Source of the DNA: an uncultured Lachnospiraceae bacterium
GTDB taxonomy: Bacteria; Bacillota; Clostridia; Lachnospirales; Lachnospiraceae
Assembly (NCBI GenBank): GCA_947564645.1
Contig: CANOCU010000038.1
Location: forward strand, 1-35,167
Reading direction: 5' to 3'
DNA length: 35,167 nucleotides
In this document: one piece after another, positions 24,681 to 32,167 of the stretch
Layout of the letters: every line of letters begins with the position of its first letter
How positions within the stretch are numbered: the stretch's first letter is position 1
The notes under the pieces: generated by a model
Told to the model about the DNA's origin: nothing
The model's database searches: none
Seen by the model: only the letters and a program-made list of their open reading frames with translations
Made by a program: the position numbers and the translations under genes

Positions 24681-25928
24681 ATGAGTAGCGAAATCAGAGA
24701 CATTAATCTTGCCGAATCCGGTGAGAGAAAGATTGAGTGGGTGAAAAGGAACTGCGACCTGCTGCGCACATTGGAGAAGGAATTTTCCGAGAGCAAGCCC
24801 TTCGCGGGCAAGAAGGTGACCTTATCCGTGCATCTGGAGGCGAAAACGGCCTATCTGTGTCTGGTACTGGCAGCCGGCGGCGCGCAGATGTATGTGACCG
24901 GTTCTAACCCTTTATCTACACAGGATGACGTGGCAGCAGCGCTTGTGAAGGCCGGATTGGAAGTACATGCATGGTACGGCGCAACGCCTGAAGAGTATGA
25001 GACGCATATCCGCCACGTGTTGGAGGCGGAGCCGAATATCATCATCGATGACGGCGGCGATCTGGTGACGATGGTGCACACGCAGATGCCGCACCTGATC
25101 CCGAATATCATCGGCGGATGCGAGGAGACGACCACAGGCATCATCCGTCTGGAAGCTATGAACAGGGCGGGTGAATTGAAGTTCCCGATGGTGCGTGTTA
25201 ACAATGCGGCATGTAAGCATTTCTTCGATAACAGGTACGGCACAGGACAGTCGGTATTTGACGGTATCAACAGAACCACGAATCTGATCGTGGCCGGTAA
25301 GATCGTAGTCGTGGCCGGATATGGCTGGTGCGGTAAGGGTACGGCCATGAGAGCTAAGGGCTTAGGCGCGAGAGTGGTTGTCACGGAGATCGATCCGATC
25401 AAGGCGATCGAGGCAGTGATGGACGGTTTTGACGTGATGCCCATGCAGGAAGCGGCTAAGATAGGCGATTTCTTTATTACTGTGACGGGCTGCGATGCCG
25501 TGATCGACAAGGAAGATTTTGCGGTGATGAAGGAGGGTGCGATCCTCTGTAATGCAGGCCACTTCGACTGTGAGATCGACATGGCGTGGCTGAAAGCCAA
25601 TGCGGTGGAGAAGAAGGAACAGCGGAAGAATATCATGGGTTACAAGCTGCCTACGGGTCAGTGGATTTTCGTGCTGGCAGAGGGCCGTCTTGTAAATCTG
25701 GCGGCAGGAGACGGACATCCGGCGGAGATCATGGATATGAGTTTTGCGATCCAGGCATTATCCGCGAAATATCTCGTGGAGCACGGCAGTGAGCTGACAG
25801 AGAAGCTGATCGATGTGCCGGAAGAAGTAGATAAAGATGTGGCGAAGCGTAAACTGGCTTTCCTCGGCAAGGAGATCGACGTACTCACGCCGGAGCAGGA
25901 AAAATATTTGAATAGTTATGCGGTTTAG
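24681..25928 (+). CDS. ahcY: Adenosylhomocysteinase (S-adenosyl-L-homocysteine hydrolase)
   Basis: Reversibly splits S-adenosylhomocysteine into adenosine and homocysteine, closing the methylation cycle; cytoplasmic, NAD-dependent. 415 residues, the short form without the roughly 40-residue insert of many eukaryotic and proteobacterial enzymes. Key blocks are HLEAKTAYL, EETTTGIIRL, NNAACKHFFDNRYGTGQS and the Rossmann motif VAGYGWCGKGTAM. The C-terminus (EKYLNSYAV) is close to the conserved ending. The ATG at 24681 has AAGGAGG in front. No methionine-cycle partner lies nearby, so its role in the methyl cycle is inferred from the enzyme alone. Confidence 0.95.
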   Translation: MSSEIRDINLAESGERKIEWVKRNCDLLRTLEKEFSESKPFAGKKVTLSVHLEAKTAYLCLVLAAGGAQMYVTGSNPLSTQDDVAAALVKAGLEVHAWYGATPEEYETHIRHVLEAEPNIIIDDGGDLVTMVHTQMPHLIPNIIGGCEETTTGIIRLEAMNRAGELKFPMVRVNNAACKHFFDNRYGTGQSVFDGINRTTNLIVAGKIVVVAGYGWCGKGTAMRAKGLGARVVVTEIDPIKAIEAVMDGFDVMPMQEAAKIGDFFITVTGCDAVIDKEDFAVMKEGAILCNAGHFDCEIDMAWLKANAVEKKEQRKNIMGYKLPTGQWIFVLAEGRLVNLAAGDGHPAEIMDMSFAIQALSAKYLVEHGSELTEKLIDVPEEVDKDVAKRKLAFLGKEIDVLTPEQEKYLNSYAV

Positions 25929-25930
25929 TG

Positions 25931-25959
25931 TTGCGTCTTTGTTTGTTATAATGTATAAT
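25931..25959 (+). promoter_or_regulatory. Promoter of the coiled-coil gene
   Basis: TTGCGT (25931-25936), 17-nt spacer, TATAAT (25954-25959). A second TATAAT lies inside the spacer. Confidence 0.5.
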
Positions 25960-26082
25960 AGGTCTTCCAAAGAGAGTTTGTGATAAGAGCTGGCAATGAC
26001 AGGTATTGAAGCGGGACAATACGGTCAGCGGCATGGATGTGAGCGATAGTGCGAACACGGACGATAGATAAGGAGGAATATT

Positions 26083-26754
26083 ATGGCATTAACAAAGGAA
26101 GATCTGCAGGCGATTTCAGGTTTACTGCAGCCAATTAGAGATGAAGTACAGGGTGTCAGGACGGATGTCGGAGAACTGAAGACAGACGTTGCGGGCCTGA
26201 AAAGCGATATGCAGGCGATGAAGACGGATGTCGAGGGTCTGAAAAGCGATATGCAGGGAGTGAAAACAGACGTCGGAGGCTTGAAAGGCGATGTGCAGGC
26301 TATGAAGACAGATGCCGCAAGTATGAGACTTGGCATGCAGGAGATGAAGACCGATGTCGGGGACATGAAGTTCAGCATGCAGGAAATGAGGATTGATATA
26401 GAAGATTTGCAGACCGGCATGCGGGATAGGCAGGCCGATGCCAGCAGCATGAAAGCCGGCATGCAGGAGATGAGATCCGATCTTAGGAGCTTGACATCTA
26501 AAATGCAGGAGGTGCAGTCAGAGGTACAGAAGCTGCAAGTTGATACAGGCGAGATCAAGGACAGGGTGGTCAATATAGAAATGACGCTTGAGAATGAGAT
26601 CCGTGTCAATATTCAGCGAGTTGCTGAGGGGCATTTGGATCTGTCCAGAAATCTGCATGAATGTATTCAACTGTCTTCTGAAGTCAAAAGCAGACAGGAA
26701 ATGCAGGATATCTATATCAACATGCATGAGACGAAATTAAAAGCTTTGGCATAA
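26083..26754 (+). CDS. Heptad-repeat coiled-coil protein, function unknown
   Basis: 223 residues, no signal peptide or membrane segment. From about residue 28 to 160 it is made of 7-residue units paired as 14-residue repeats (LKTDVAGLKSDMQA, MKTDVEGLKSDMQG and so on), which predicts a long parallel coiled coil. The last 60 residues are non-repetitive (RVNIQRVAEGHLDLSRNL). AAGGAGG precedes the ATG and a strong terminator follows, so it is a single-gene unit. It resembles many small Firmicute proteins annotated only as hypothetical. A structural or scaffolding role is guesswork. Confidence 0.8.
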   Translation: MALTKEDLQAISGLLQPIRDEVQGVRTDVGELKTDVAGLKSDMQAMKTDVEGLKSDMQGVKTDVGGLKGDVQAMKTDAASMRLGMQEMKTDVGDMKFSMQEMRIDIEDLQTGMRDRQADASSMKAGMQEMRSDLRSLTSKMQEVQSEVQKLQVDTGEIKDRVVNIEMTLENEIRVNIQRVAEGHLDLSRNLHECIQLSSEVKSRQEMQDIYINMHETKLKALA

Positions 26755-26771
26755 AATGTCTTTGAACTTAT

Positions 26772-26799
26772 AATCGGCGGTTTTATAACCGCCGATTTT
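26772..26799 (+). terminator. Terminator after the coiled-coil gene
   Basis: AATCGGCGGTT (26772-26782) pairs with AACCGCCGATT (26787-26797) around TTAT, followed by more T. Confidence 0.85.
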
Positions 26800-26836
26800 G
26801 GTATTCCCTGCTTTTTGTATATATACGGCAGCTTTA

Positions 26837-26876
26837 GCAGATCCGAAAGCGAAATTTATAGGGTCGGTAGTTATAG
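26837..26876 (+). repeat. 40-nt dispersed intergenic motif, copy 3
   Basis: Matches copy 1 at 32 of 40 positions, gap-free. It lies 88 nt before the ABC exporter start and about 37 nt after the preceding terminator. Confidence 0.7.
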
Positions 26877-26964
26877 TATTGTAAGCAGGCTTTCAATCCG
26901 CATAGGGATTAGAGGATGCGGTTCTGATTCAAAGAATGATAGCAGAAGAAACAGGAGTATTATC

Positions 26965-28737
26965 ATGGAAATACAGAGTAACGTAAAAACATACAGGTCG
27001 GGCGAACTGCTCAGACGCTTTTTGCCCTACTATAAGAAATACTGGAAGATCGTGGTCATCGACCTGTTCTGTGCGGGTCTGACGACGATCTGCGAACTGG
27101 TGCTGCCGATGATCATCCGTTTTATCACCAATACGGGGATGAACGATCTGGCTTCGCTCACGGTGGCGGTGATCCTGCGGCTGGGGGCGCTTTACCTGAT
27201 CCTGCGGATCGTGGATTCGATGGCCAACTTCTATATGGCATATACGGGTCATGTGATGGGGACGCGCATTGAGACGGACATGAGGCGGGACGCCTACGCC
27301 CATCTGCAGAAATTATCGAATACTTACTATAACAATACGAAGGTCGGTCAGATTATGGGACGGATCACCAATGATCTGTTTGATGTGACGGAATTTTCGC
27401 ATCACTGCCCGGAGGAATTTTTTATCGCGGGGATCAAGGCGATCATCTCTTTCGTGATCCTGGCACGGATCAGTCTGGGATTGACACTGATCCTTTTTGC
27501 GGTGATACCGGTTATGGTGGTGACCTGTACGCTGATTAATCTGCGTATGCGGGAGGCGTTCCGTAAGCAGCGCGTGCAGATCGGCGAGCTGAATGCCCGT
27601 ATCGAGGACAGCCTGCTTGGCCAGAAGGTAGTGAAGGCGTTTACCAACGAGGAGAAGGAAAAGGCGAAATTTGAGGAGGACAATATCAATTTCTTCCGCA
27701 TTAAGAAGGAAACCTACAAGTTTATGGCGGCATTTCAGACGACGACAAGAGCCTTTGACGGGTTGATGTATCTGGTGCTGCTGGTGGCCGGGGGTTTGTT
27801 TATGATCAGGGGAAAAATTATGCCGGGTGATCTGGTGGCCTATGTGATGTATGTGAGCACACTGATCGCCACGATCCGCCGGATCATCGAGTTTGCGGAG
27901 CAGTTCCAGCGCGGTATGACGGGGATCGAGCGTTTCGTGCAGATCATGGACAGCGATATCGAGATTTTTGACGAGCCGGGCGCGGTGCCTTGTGAGCATC
28001 CGCAGGGGAATATCGCCTTTCATAATGTAAGCTTCGAGTATCCGGATGACCACAATGTGGTGTTCAGAGGTCTGAACCTGGAAATTCGTGCAGGGGAGAA
28101 GATCGCGATCGTGGGACCTTCCGGCGGCGGCAAGACGACGCTGTGTAACCTGATCCCGCGTTTCTATGATATTGATCAGGGAGAGATCCTGTTAGACGGA
28201 AAGAATATCCATAAGTATACGATCAAGAGTCTGCGGCAGAATATCGGTATGGTACAGCAGGATGTCTATCTGTTCTCCGGCACGGTGTATGAGAACATCG
28301 CCTACGGCAGAGAGAATGCGACCAGGGATGAAGTGATCGAGGCGGCAAAACGCGCCGGGGCCGATGAATTTATCCGTGCGCTGAAGGATGGCTATGATGC
28401 CTATGTCGGCGAACGTGGTGTGAAGCTGTCCGGCGGCCAGAAGCAGCGGATCAGTATCGCCAGGGTTTTCCTGAAGAATCCGCCGATCCTGATCATGGAT
28501 GAGGCTACCTCGGCGCTGGACAATGAGAGTGAATTTCAGGTGGCAAGGTCTTTGGAGGCGCTGGCGAAGGGCAGGACTACCATCACCATCGCCCACAGGT
28601 TATCCAGTATCCGCAATTCCGACCGGATCCTGGTGCTGACGGAGGAAGGCATCGTGGAGGAAGGCACCCATGAGAGTTTGCTTGCGCTGGGCGGCATTTA
28701 CCATCATTTCTACGTGACTGCGAATGAGCTTAAGTAG
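26965..28737 (+). CDS. ABC transporter, fused permease and ATP-binding subunit (exporter type)
   Basis: 590 residues, a half-transporter that would work as a homodimer or with a partner. The N-terminal six-helix exporter domain spans about 20-320. The ATPase domain follows with Walker A GPSGGGKTT, Q-loop VQQDVYLFSG, signature LSGGQKQR, Walker B ILIMDEATSALD and the H-loop AHRLSS. The family includes MsbA/LmrA-like lipid and drug exporters; the substrate is unknown. The start at 26965 follows ACAGGAG; an earlier in-frame start at 26815 would run through the repeat motif. The response-regulator gene begins 16 nt after its stop, so the two are probably co-transcribed. Confidence 0.9.
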   Translation: MEIQSNVKTYRSGELLRRFLPYYKKYWKIVVIDLFCAGLTTICELVLPMIIRFITNTGMNDLASLTVAVILRLGALYLILRIVDSMANFYMAYTGHVMGTRIETDMRRDAYAHLQKLSNTYYNNTKVGQIMGRITNDLFDVTEFSHHCPEEFFIAGIKAIISFVILARISLGLTLILFAVIPVMVVTCTLINLRMREAFRKQRVQIGELNARIEDSLLGQKVVKAFTNEEKEKAKFEEDNINFFRIKKETYKFMAAFQTTTRAFDGLMYLVLLVAGGLFMIRGKIMPGDLVAYVMYVSTLIATIRRIIEFAEQFQRGMTGIERFVQIMDSDIEIFDEPGAVPCEHPQGNIAFHNVSFEYPDDHNVVFRGLNLEIRAGEKIAIVGPSGGGKTTLCNLIPRFYDIDQGEILLDGKNIHKYTIKSLRQNIGMVQQDVYLFSGTVYENIAYGRENATRDEVIEAAKRAGADEFIRALKDGYDAYVGERGVKLSGGQKQRISIARVFLKNPPILIMDEATSALDNESEFQVARSLEALAKGRTTITIAHRLSSIRNSDRILVLTEEGIVEEGTHESLLALGGIYHHFYVTANELK

Positions 28738-28753
28738 TAGTCTGGAGGACAGC

Positions 28754-29458
28754 ATGGAAACAGAGGGCAGGGAGAAGCAGCATATTTTAATTGTAGAAGA
28801 TGATAAAGCGCTGGCTGCCGGACTATGCCGCGCGCTGCAAAGCGCAGAGACCAGTGCGGACAGCTGTGGTAGTTTACAGGAAGCGGCCAGGCGGTTAAAG
28901 GAAGAAGGATATGATCTTGTACTGCTGGATGTCAATCTGCCGGATGGGAATGGACTTGACTTTCTGCAGGAGATAAAGGCAAAGTACGGCATATCCGTTA
29001 TCCTGTTGACGGCCAATGACATGGAGATCGATATTGTCACGGGGTTGGAACTGGGCGCAGACGATTATATCACCAAACCTTTCAGTCTGGCAGTGCTACG
29101 GGCCCGGGTGGCGACGCAGCTGCGCCGTGCGCGGGAACAGGCAGAAGCAGAGCGGCACGCCGGACGGGAGCAGATCATCGAGATCGATGAGTATCGGTTT
29201 GACTTCAGGCGGATGGAATATTACCGTGGGAATATGCAGGTCGAGTTGAGCAGGACGGAACAGAAGCTGCTGCGCATCCTGGTGGAGAACAGGGGCATCT
29301 CTTTGACAAGGGAACGGCTTCTGGAGCGGATCTGGTCCTCGGAGGCGGAATTTGTGGATGAGAACGCGCTGTCCGTCACGGTCAAGCGCCTGCGGGACAA
29401 GCTGGGGGCGCAGGAGCGGATCCGGACGGTGTATGGGGTCGGGTATCGGTTTGAGTAG
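28754..29458 (+). CDS. OmpR-family response regulator
   Basis: 234 residues. Receiver domain: acidic pair in VEDDKAL, phospho-acceptor Asp in VLLDVNLPDG, then LLTAND and ITKPF. The C-terminal winged helix ends in IRTVYGVGYRFE. The ATG at 28754 follows GGAGG (28744-28748) and is preferred over an in-frame ATG at 28724 that overlaps the ABC gene. The partner kinase is at 29912, separated by a 450-nt stretch holding a gene fragment. In related loci this pair controls an FtsX-type ABC transporter such as the one at 32168-35167. Confidence 0.93.
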   Translation: METEGREKQHILIVEDDKALAAGLCRALQSAETSADSCGSLQEAARRLKEEGYDLVLLDVNLPDGNGLDFLQEIKAKYGISVILLTANDMEIDIVTGLELGADDYITKPFSLAVLRARVATQLRRAREQAEAERHAGREQIIEIDEYRFDFRRMEYYRGNMQVELSRTEQKLLRILVENRGISLTRERLLERIWSSEAEFVDENALSVTVKRLRDKLGAQERIRTVYGVGYRFE

Positions 29459-29493
29459 AGAGACAGGCGGGAATTGCGGATGCATGTGAAGTC

Positions 29494-29874
29494 GTGTGCT
29501 TTTTCCGTGAAAACAATGAATCTGAGAAAAATCCGGTCAACGTTGAAAGAAAGCCGATAAAAGCTGAAAGAAAGCCGATAAAAGCCGAAAGAAAGCCAAT
29601 AAAGGTTGATAGAAATTCGTTGGAATCCGGTAGAAAAGGGATAAAAGTTGAAGGAGAGCCGGGAAAAGCCGATAAAAAGCCGATAAAAGATGACAGAAAA
29701 GCAATTATAATAAAGTATGTGTCGGAAAATGGCTTTATCACGAATAAGCAGGCAAGGGAAATGCTGGGTTTAGCGGATTCTACAACTAAGAGAATTCTGA
29801 AAGAAATGGTGATGGAAGGGAAGCTTTTGATAGAGGGAGAGCGCAAGGCAAGAAAATATCTGTTAAAGGAATAA
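29494..29874 (+). CDS. Winged-helix gene fragment with KPIK repeats, probably a remnant
   Basis: 126 residues. A 7-residue repeat (VERKPIK, AERKPIK and others) fills residues 17-72, and a winged helix (KQAREMLGLADSTTKRILKE) ends it. Without a start codon limit the frame reads on upstream as EVVCFFREN, like the end of the ATPase module in AlbA_2 proteins (HFVVTFYKE in the gene at 7531-8979). It therefore looks like the C-terminal tail of such a gene. No ribosome-binding site stands before the GTG at 29494. It separates the response regulator from its kinase. Confidence 0.55.
   Translation: MCFFRENNESEKNPVNVERKPIKAERKPIKAERKPIKVDRNSLESGRKGIKVEGEPGKADKKPIKDDRKAIIIKYVSENGFITNKQAREMLGLADSTTKRILKEMVMEGKLLIEGERKARKYLLKE
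29542..29709 (+). repeat. 21-nt tandem repeat, about eight units
   Basis: Units code for VERKPIK, AERKPIK, AERKPIK, VDRNSLE, SGRKGIK, VEGEPGK, ADKKPIK and DDRKAII. The first three are nearly identical and the later ones diverge. The DNA is much richer in A than its neighbours. Confidence 0.7.
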
Positions 29875-29911
29875 CGATATCGAGACGTAGCACACAGACA
29901 GGAGACACCCC

Positions 29912-30853
29912 ATGGCAGATGACAGGCTGGCAATGAGCATATTGATAACAGGCATCCTCTGCCTGCTTGGCGCAGTGCTTCTCGTGACTGTGGATTACTA
30001 TAAGAGGAGACGCAGCCTGGAGCGGCTGAACCGAATGCTGGATGCCGCCATGGACGGCACATTCCGGGAGAGCATATTTGACGAATCGCTGTATTCCGCG
30101 TTGGAAAACAGAATGGCGGAGTATCTGAGCGCTTCGGAGATCTCGGCAAGAAGGACGGCGCAGGAGAAAGACAGGATCAAGACGATGATCGCGGATATTT
30201 CCCACCAGACGAAGACGCCGTTAGCCAATATCCTGCTCTATACGGAACTGCTGCAGGAGCAGATGCAGACCGGGTTCGACGAGAACAGGGAAAATTTAGA
30301 GTTACTTGCGGATCAGGCACGGAAGCTGCAATTTTTGATCGAATCCCTTGTCAAATTGTCGAGACTGGAGACAGGGGTTCTTGTATTACAGCCGAAGAAG
30401 AACGCTGCCCTGCCGCTTCTTTTGGAGATGGAGAAGGCGTTTGGGAGCCGTGCGCGGGAGAAGGGTCTGTATTTGCAGATCCGTTCTGAGGAAGCGGAGG
30501 AGATAAAGGAGGCGACAGCCTGCTTTGATCTGAAGTGGACGAAAGAAGCCCTTGGCAACCTTATAGACAATGCCATCAAGTACACGGACCAGGGCGGTGT
30601 TACGGTCAGCCTAAAGCCCTATAAACTCTTTGTCTGTATCGAGGTTGCGGATACCGGAAGCGGGATCCCGGAGGAGGAGCAGGCGAAGATATTCGGACGC
30701 TTTTACCGTTCGCCGCAGGCGGCGGATCAGGAGGGCGTGGGCATCGGACTTTATCTGGCGCGGGAGATCCTCAAGCAGGAGTCGGGTTATATCAAGGTGA
30801 GATCAGAAGAGGGCATGGGTGCGGTATTCTCCCTGTATCTGCCGGTGGATTGA
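29912..30853 (+). CDS. Sensor histidine kinase
   Basis: 313 residues. Only one clear membrane segment (about 8-27) and no extracellular domain are seen. The phospho-acceptor His is in DISHQTKTPLANI, the N box is NLIDNAIKYT, G1 is DTGSGIP and G2 is GVGIGLYLAREI. Kinases of this type usually rely on a partner ABC permease to sense the signal. The ATG at 29912 has CAGGAG before it. It should phosphorylate the regulator encoded at 28754. Confidence 0.92.
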   Translation: MADDRLAMSILITGILCLLGAVLLVTVDYYKRRRSLERLNRMLDAAMDGTFRESIFDESLYSALENRMAEYLSASEISARRTAQEKDRIKTMIADISHQTKTPLANILLYTELLQEQMQTGFDENRENLELLADQARKLQFLIESLVKLSRLETGVLVLQPKKNAALPLLLEMEKAFGSRAREKGLYLQIRSEEAEEIKEATACFDLKWTKEALGNLIDNAIKYTDQGGVTVSLKPYKLFVCIEVADTGSGIPEEEQAKIFGRFYRSPQAADQEGVGIGLYLAREILKQESGYIKVRSEEGMGAVFSLYLPVD

Positions 30854-30867
30854 GACCGGGAGAATGC

Positions 30868-30882
30868 CTGCCCAAATCTTTC
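30868..30882 (+). repeat. 15-nt direct repeat, left copy
   Basis: CTGCCCAAATCTTTC, identical to 31911-31925. The two copies bracket the toxin-antitoxin module between the kinase and the ABC transporter. Confidence 0.45.
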
Positions 30883-30889
30883 TATCATA

Positions 30890-30943
30890 CTTGCACCTCC
30901 ATGTCTTCTCTGACACAAATACTGATGAAAAGTACGGTGCAAG
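30890..30943 (+). repeat. 54-nt hairpin element, copy B
   Basis: CTTGCACC (30890-30897) pairs with GGTGCAAG (30936-30943). Same length and 47 of 54 identities with the reverse complement of 12502-12555. Here no gene starts close downstream. Confidence 0.8.
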
Positions 30944-30955
30944 TATAATGCACAC

Positions 30956-31007
30956 ATGCAGCAAGCTGCATGGCGCGTGTACGCTCAGCGCAGCGAGTGC
31001 GCAGAGC
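30956..31007. other. Two hairpins next to the 54-nt element
   Basis: ATGCAGC/GCTGCAT (30956-30971) and GCTC-A-GCGCA/TGCGC-A-GAGC (30983-31007). They are downstream of the toxin gene on the minus strand and could end its transcript, though no T-run is seen. Confidence 0.5.
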
Positions 31008-31037
31008 TGTTGCCATAGTCTTTCTTTTCATACTTCG

Positions 31038-31454
31038 TTAAAGGCGGTATTGTTTCAAGAAATCTGATGGAGTGATCGCGGGTATGTTTGAGTTCGAAAA
31101 ATCATCGGTGTTTCGGGTGATGATATAGTCTGCATGGTTTTGGGCCGCACATTCATCCTGTAAACAATCCTCAAAATCAGGAAAATCATTTCTCTCTAAA
31201 GCGTGTCGTACATTTTCGTGACTGACATTTGCTACCTGGAGGAATTTCAGGATTCCGAGAATAAGATGTCTGCGGTTTTCAGCGGAGTAATTTTTCCGGA
31301 GAATATAGAAAATGTTTGAAATGGTGTGCAGCGCAATACATCCTTTTATCTTTTTGGACGCACAAAGCGATAATACATCCTTGGATGCTTCATAGAATGG
31401 CTCTCGCTTTTCAAGCATGTCTAAGATAACATTCGTATCAATTAAAACGAGCAT
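31038..31454 (-). CDS. PIN-domain toxin (VapC-like)
   Basis: 138 residues, PIN_3-type putative ribonuclease. Acidic residues for metal binding appear in VLIDTNVILD at the start, FEDCLQDE in the middle and TRNTDDF near the end. The ATG overlaps the antitoxin gene by 17 nt and has GGGAGG inside that gene. The target RNA is unknown. The pair lies opposite to the flanking two-component and ABC genes, in AT-rich DNA, which suggests acquisition. Confidence 0.88.
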   Translation of the reverse strand: MLVLIDTNVILDMLEKREPFYEASKDVLSLCASKKIKGCIALHTISNIFYILRKNYSAENRRHLILGILKFLQVANVSHENVRHALERNDFPDFEDCLQDECAAQNHADYIITRNTDDFSNSNIPAITPSDFLKQYRL

Positions 31455-31695
31455 ACTTTTCCTCCCTCATTTCCTCCAATTCTTTCTTGTAATCGAAATC
31501 GGCGGGAAGCGTACCGGCAAAGGATTGCAACACACGGAATCCTTCCATGCTTTCGGAAATATCAACGGAGTTTTCCGCATGTTCTGTTTTGCCATCTTGA
31601 TAAATCCATATCGAACGAATGAAATCATATAAGGATTCAAGCGACTGTTCCGGCATTTCCCGAAGCAGGAGAATGGTTTTTTCTAAAGTTGACAC
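31438..31695 (-). CDS. Antitoxin partner of the PIN toxin
   Basis: 85 residues, starting at a GTG (31693-31695) behind AAAGGAGG. It has no clear DNA-binding motif. The acidic, helical C-terminus (KELEEMREEKYARFN) is of the kind that wraps a toxin. Position first in the pair and the overlap support the antitoxin role, but the family could not be named. Confidence 0.75.
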   Translation of the reverse strand: MSTLEKTILLLREMPEQSLESLYDFIRSIWIYQDGKTEHAENSVDISESMEGFRVLQSFAGTLPADFDYKKELEEMREEKYARFN

Positions 31696-31784
31696 GGATA
31701 TTCCTCCTTTTAGATTTTATTATGCTGGATCTTGTAAATTATATGCTGCTGCATGTGGTTCATTTCTATATAAAAATTCTGGCA

Positions 31785-31840
31785 CCTCGTAAACTTTTTG
31801 AAAGGAGGTCTCCATCCTTTTGAGATAGCATACTACGAGG
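31785..31840. other. Nested hairpin upstream of the antitoxin gene
   Basis: CCTCGTA (31785-31791) pairs with TACGAGG (31834-31840), enclosing AAAGGA/TCCTTT (31801-31806/31815-31820). Part of the 31696-32167 gap, which also contains the direct repeat and the attenuator-like leader. Confidence 0.45.
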
Positions 31841-31910
31841 AAAAATAAAAATCAATAAAAAGGTTATTTCAAACAACAAGCGGGAGGAAAAGCCGTTGAG
31901 AGATCCTGGT

Positions 31911-31925
31911 CTGCCCAAATCTTTC
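31911..31925 (+). repeat. 15-nt direct repeat, right copy
   Basis: Same sequence and orientation as 30868-30882. Confidence 0.45.
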
Positions 31926-31981
31926 AAAACTGTTAGATTTTATTTTGTACCGGAAAGAAAATAGTAAGAATATTATGCGAT

Positions 31982-32064
31982 AATCTGTACTGTGAAGAGA
32001 AATACAGATAGCGATATTGGAAATTTCGGCTACGATACTTAATACTTCACGGTACAGATTTTTT
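31982..32064 (+). terminator. Terminator/attenuator-like hairpin in the ABC ATPase leader
   Basis: AATCTGTACTGTGAAG (31982-31997) pairs with CTTCACGGTACAGATT (32045-32060), 15 Watson-Crick pairs and one G-U, followed by T to 32064 (six T in all). The 47-nt loop carries a further weak stem. It ends 104 nt before the ABC ATPase start, so it would cut off that operon unless opened. Confidence 0.65.
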
Positions 32065-32167
32065 GCGTATTCGGGCCGGTGCCCATTTAGGAAACGCGAT
32101 GAGCAATTTAATTCAACAAACCGCACAGGTTTGGTCGGAATTTGTGCGCTTTGGAATGGAGGTAACG

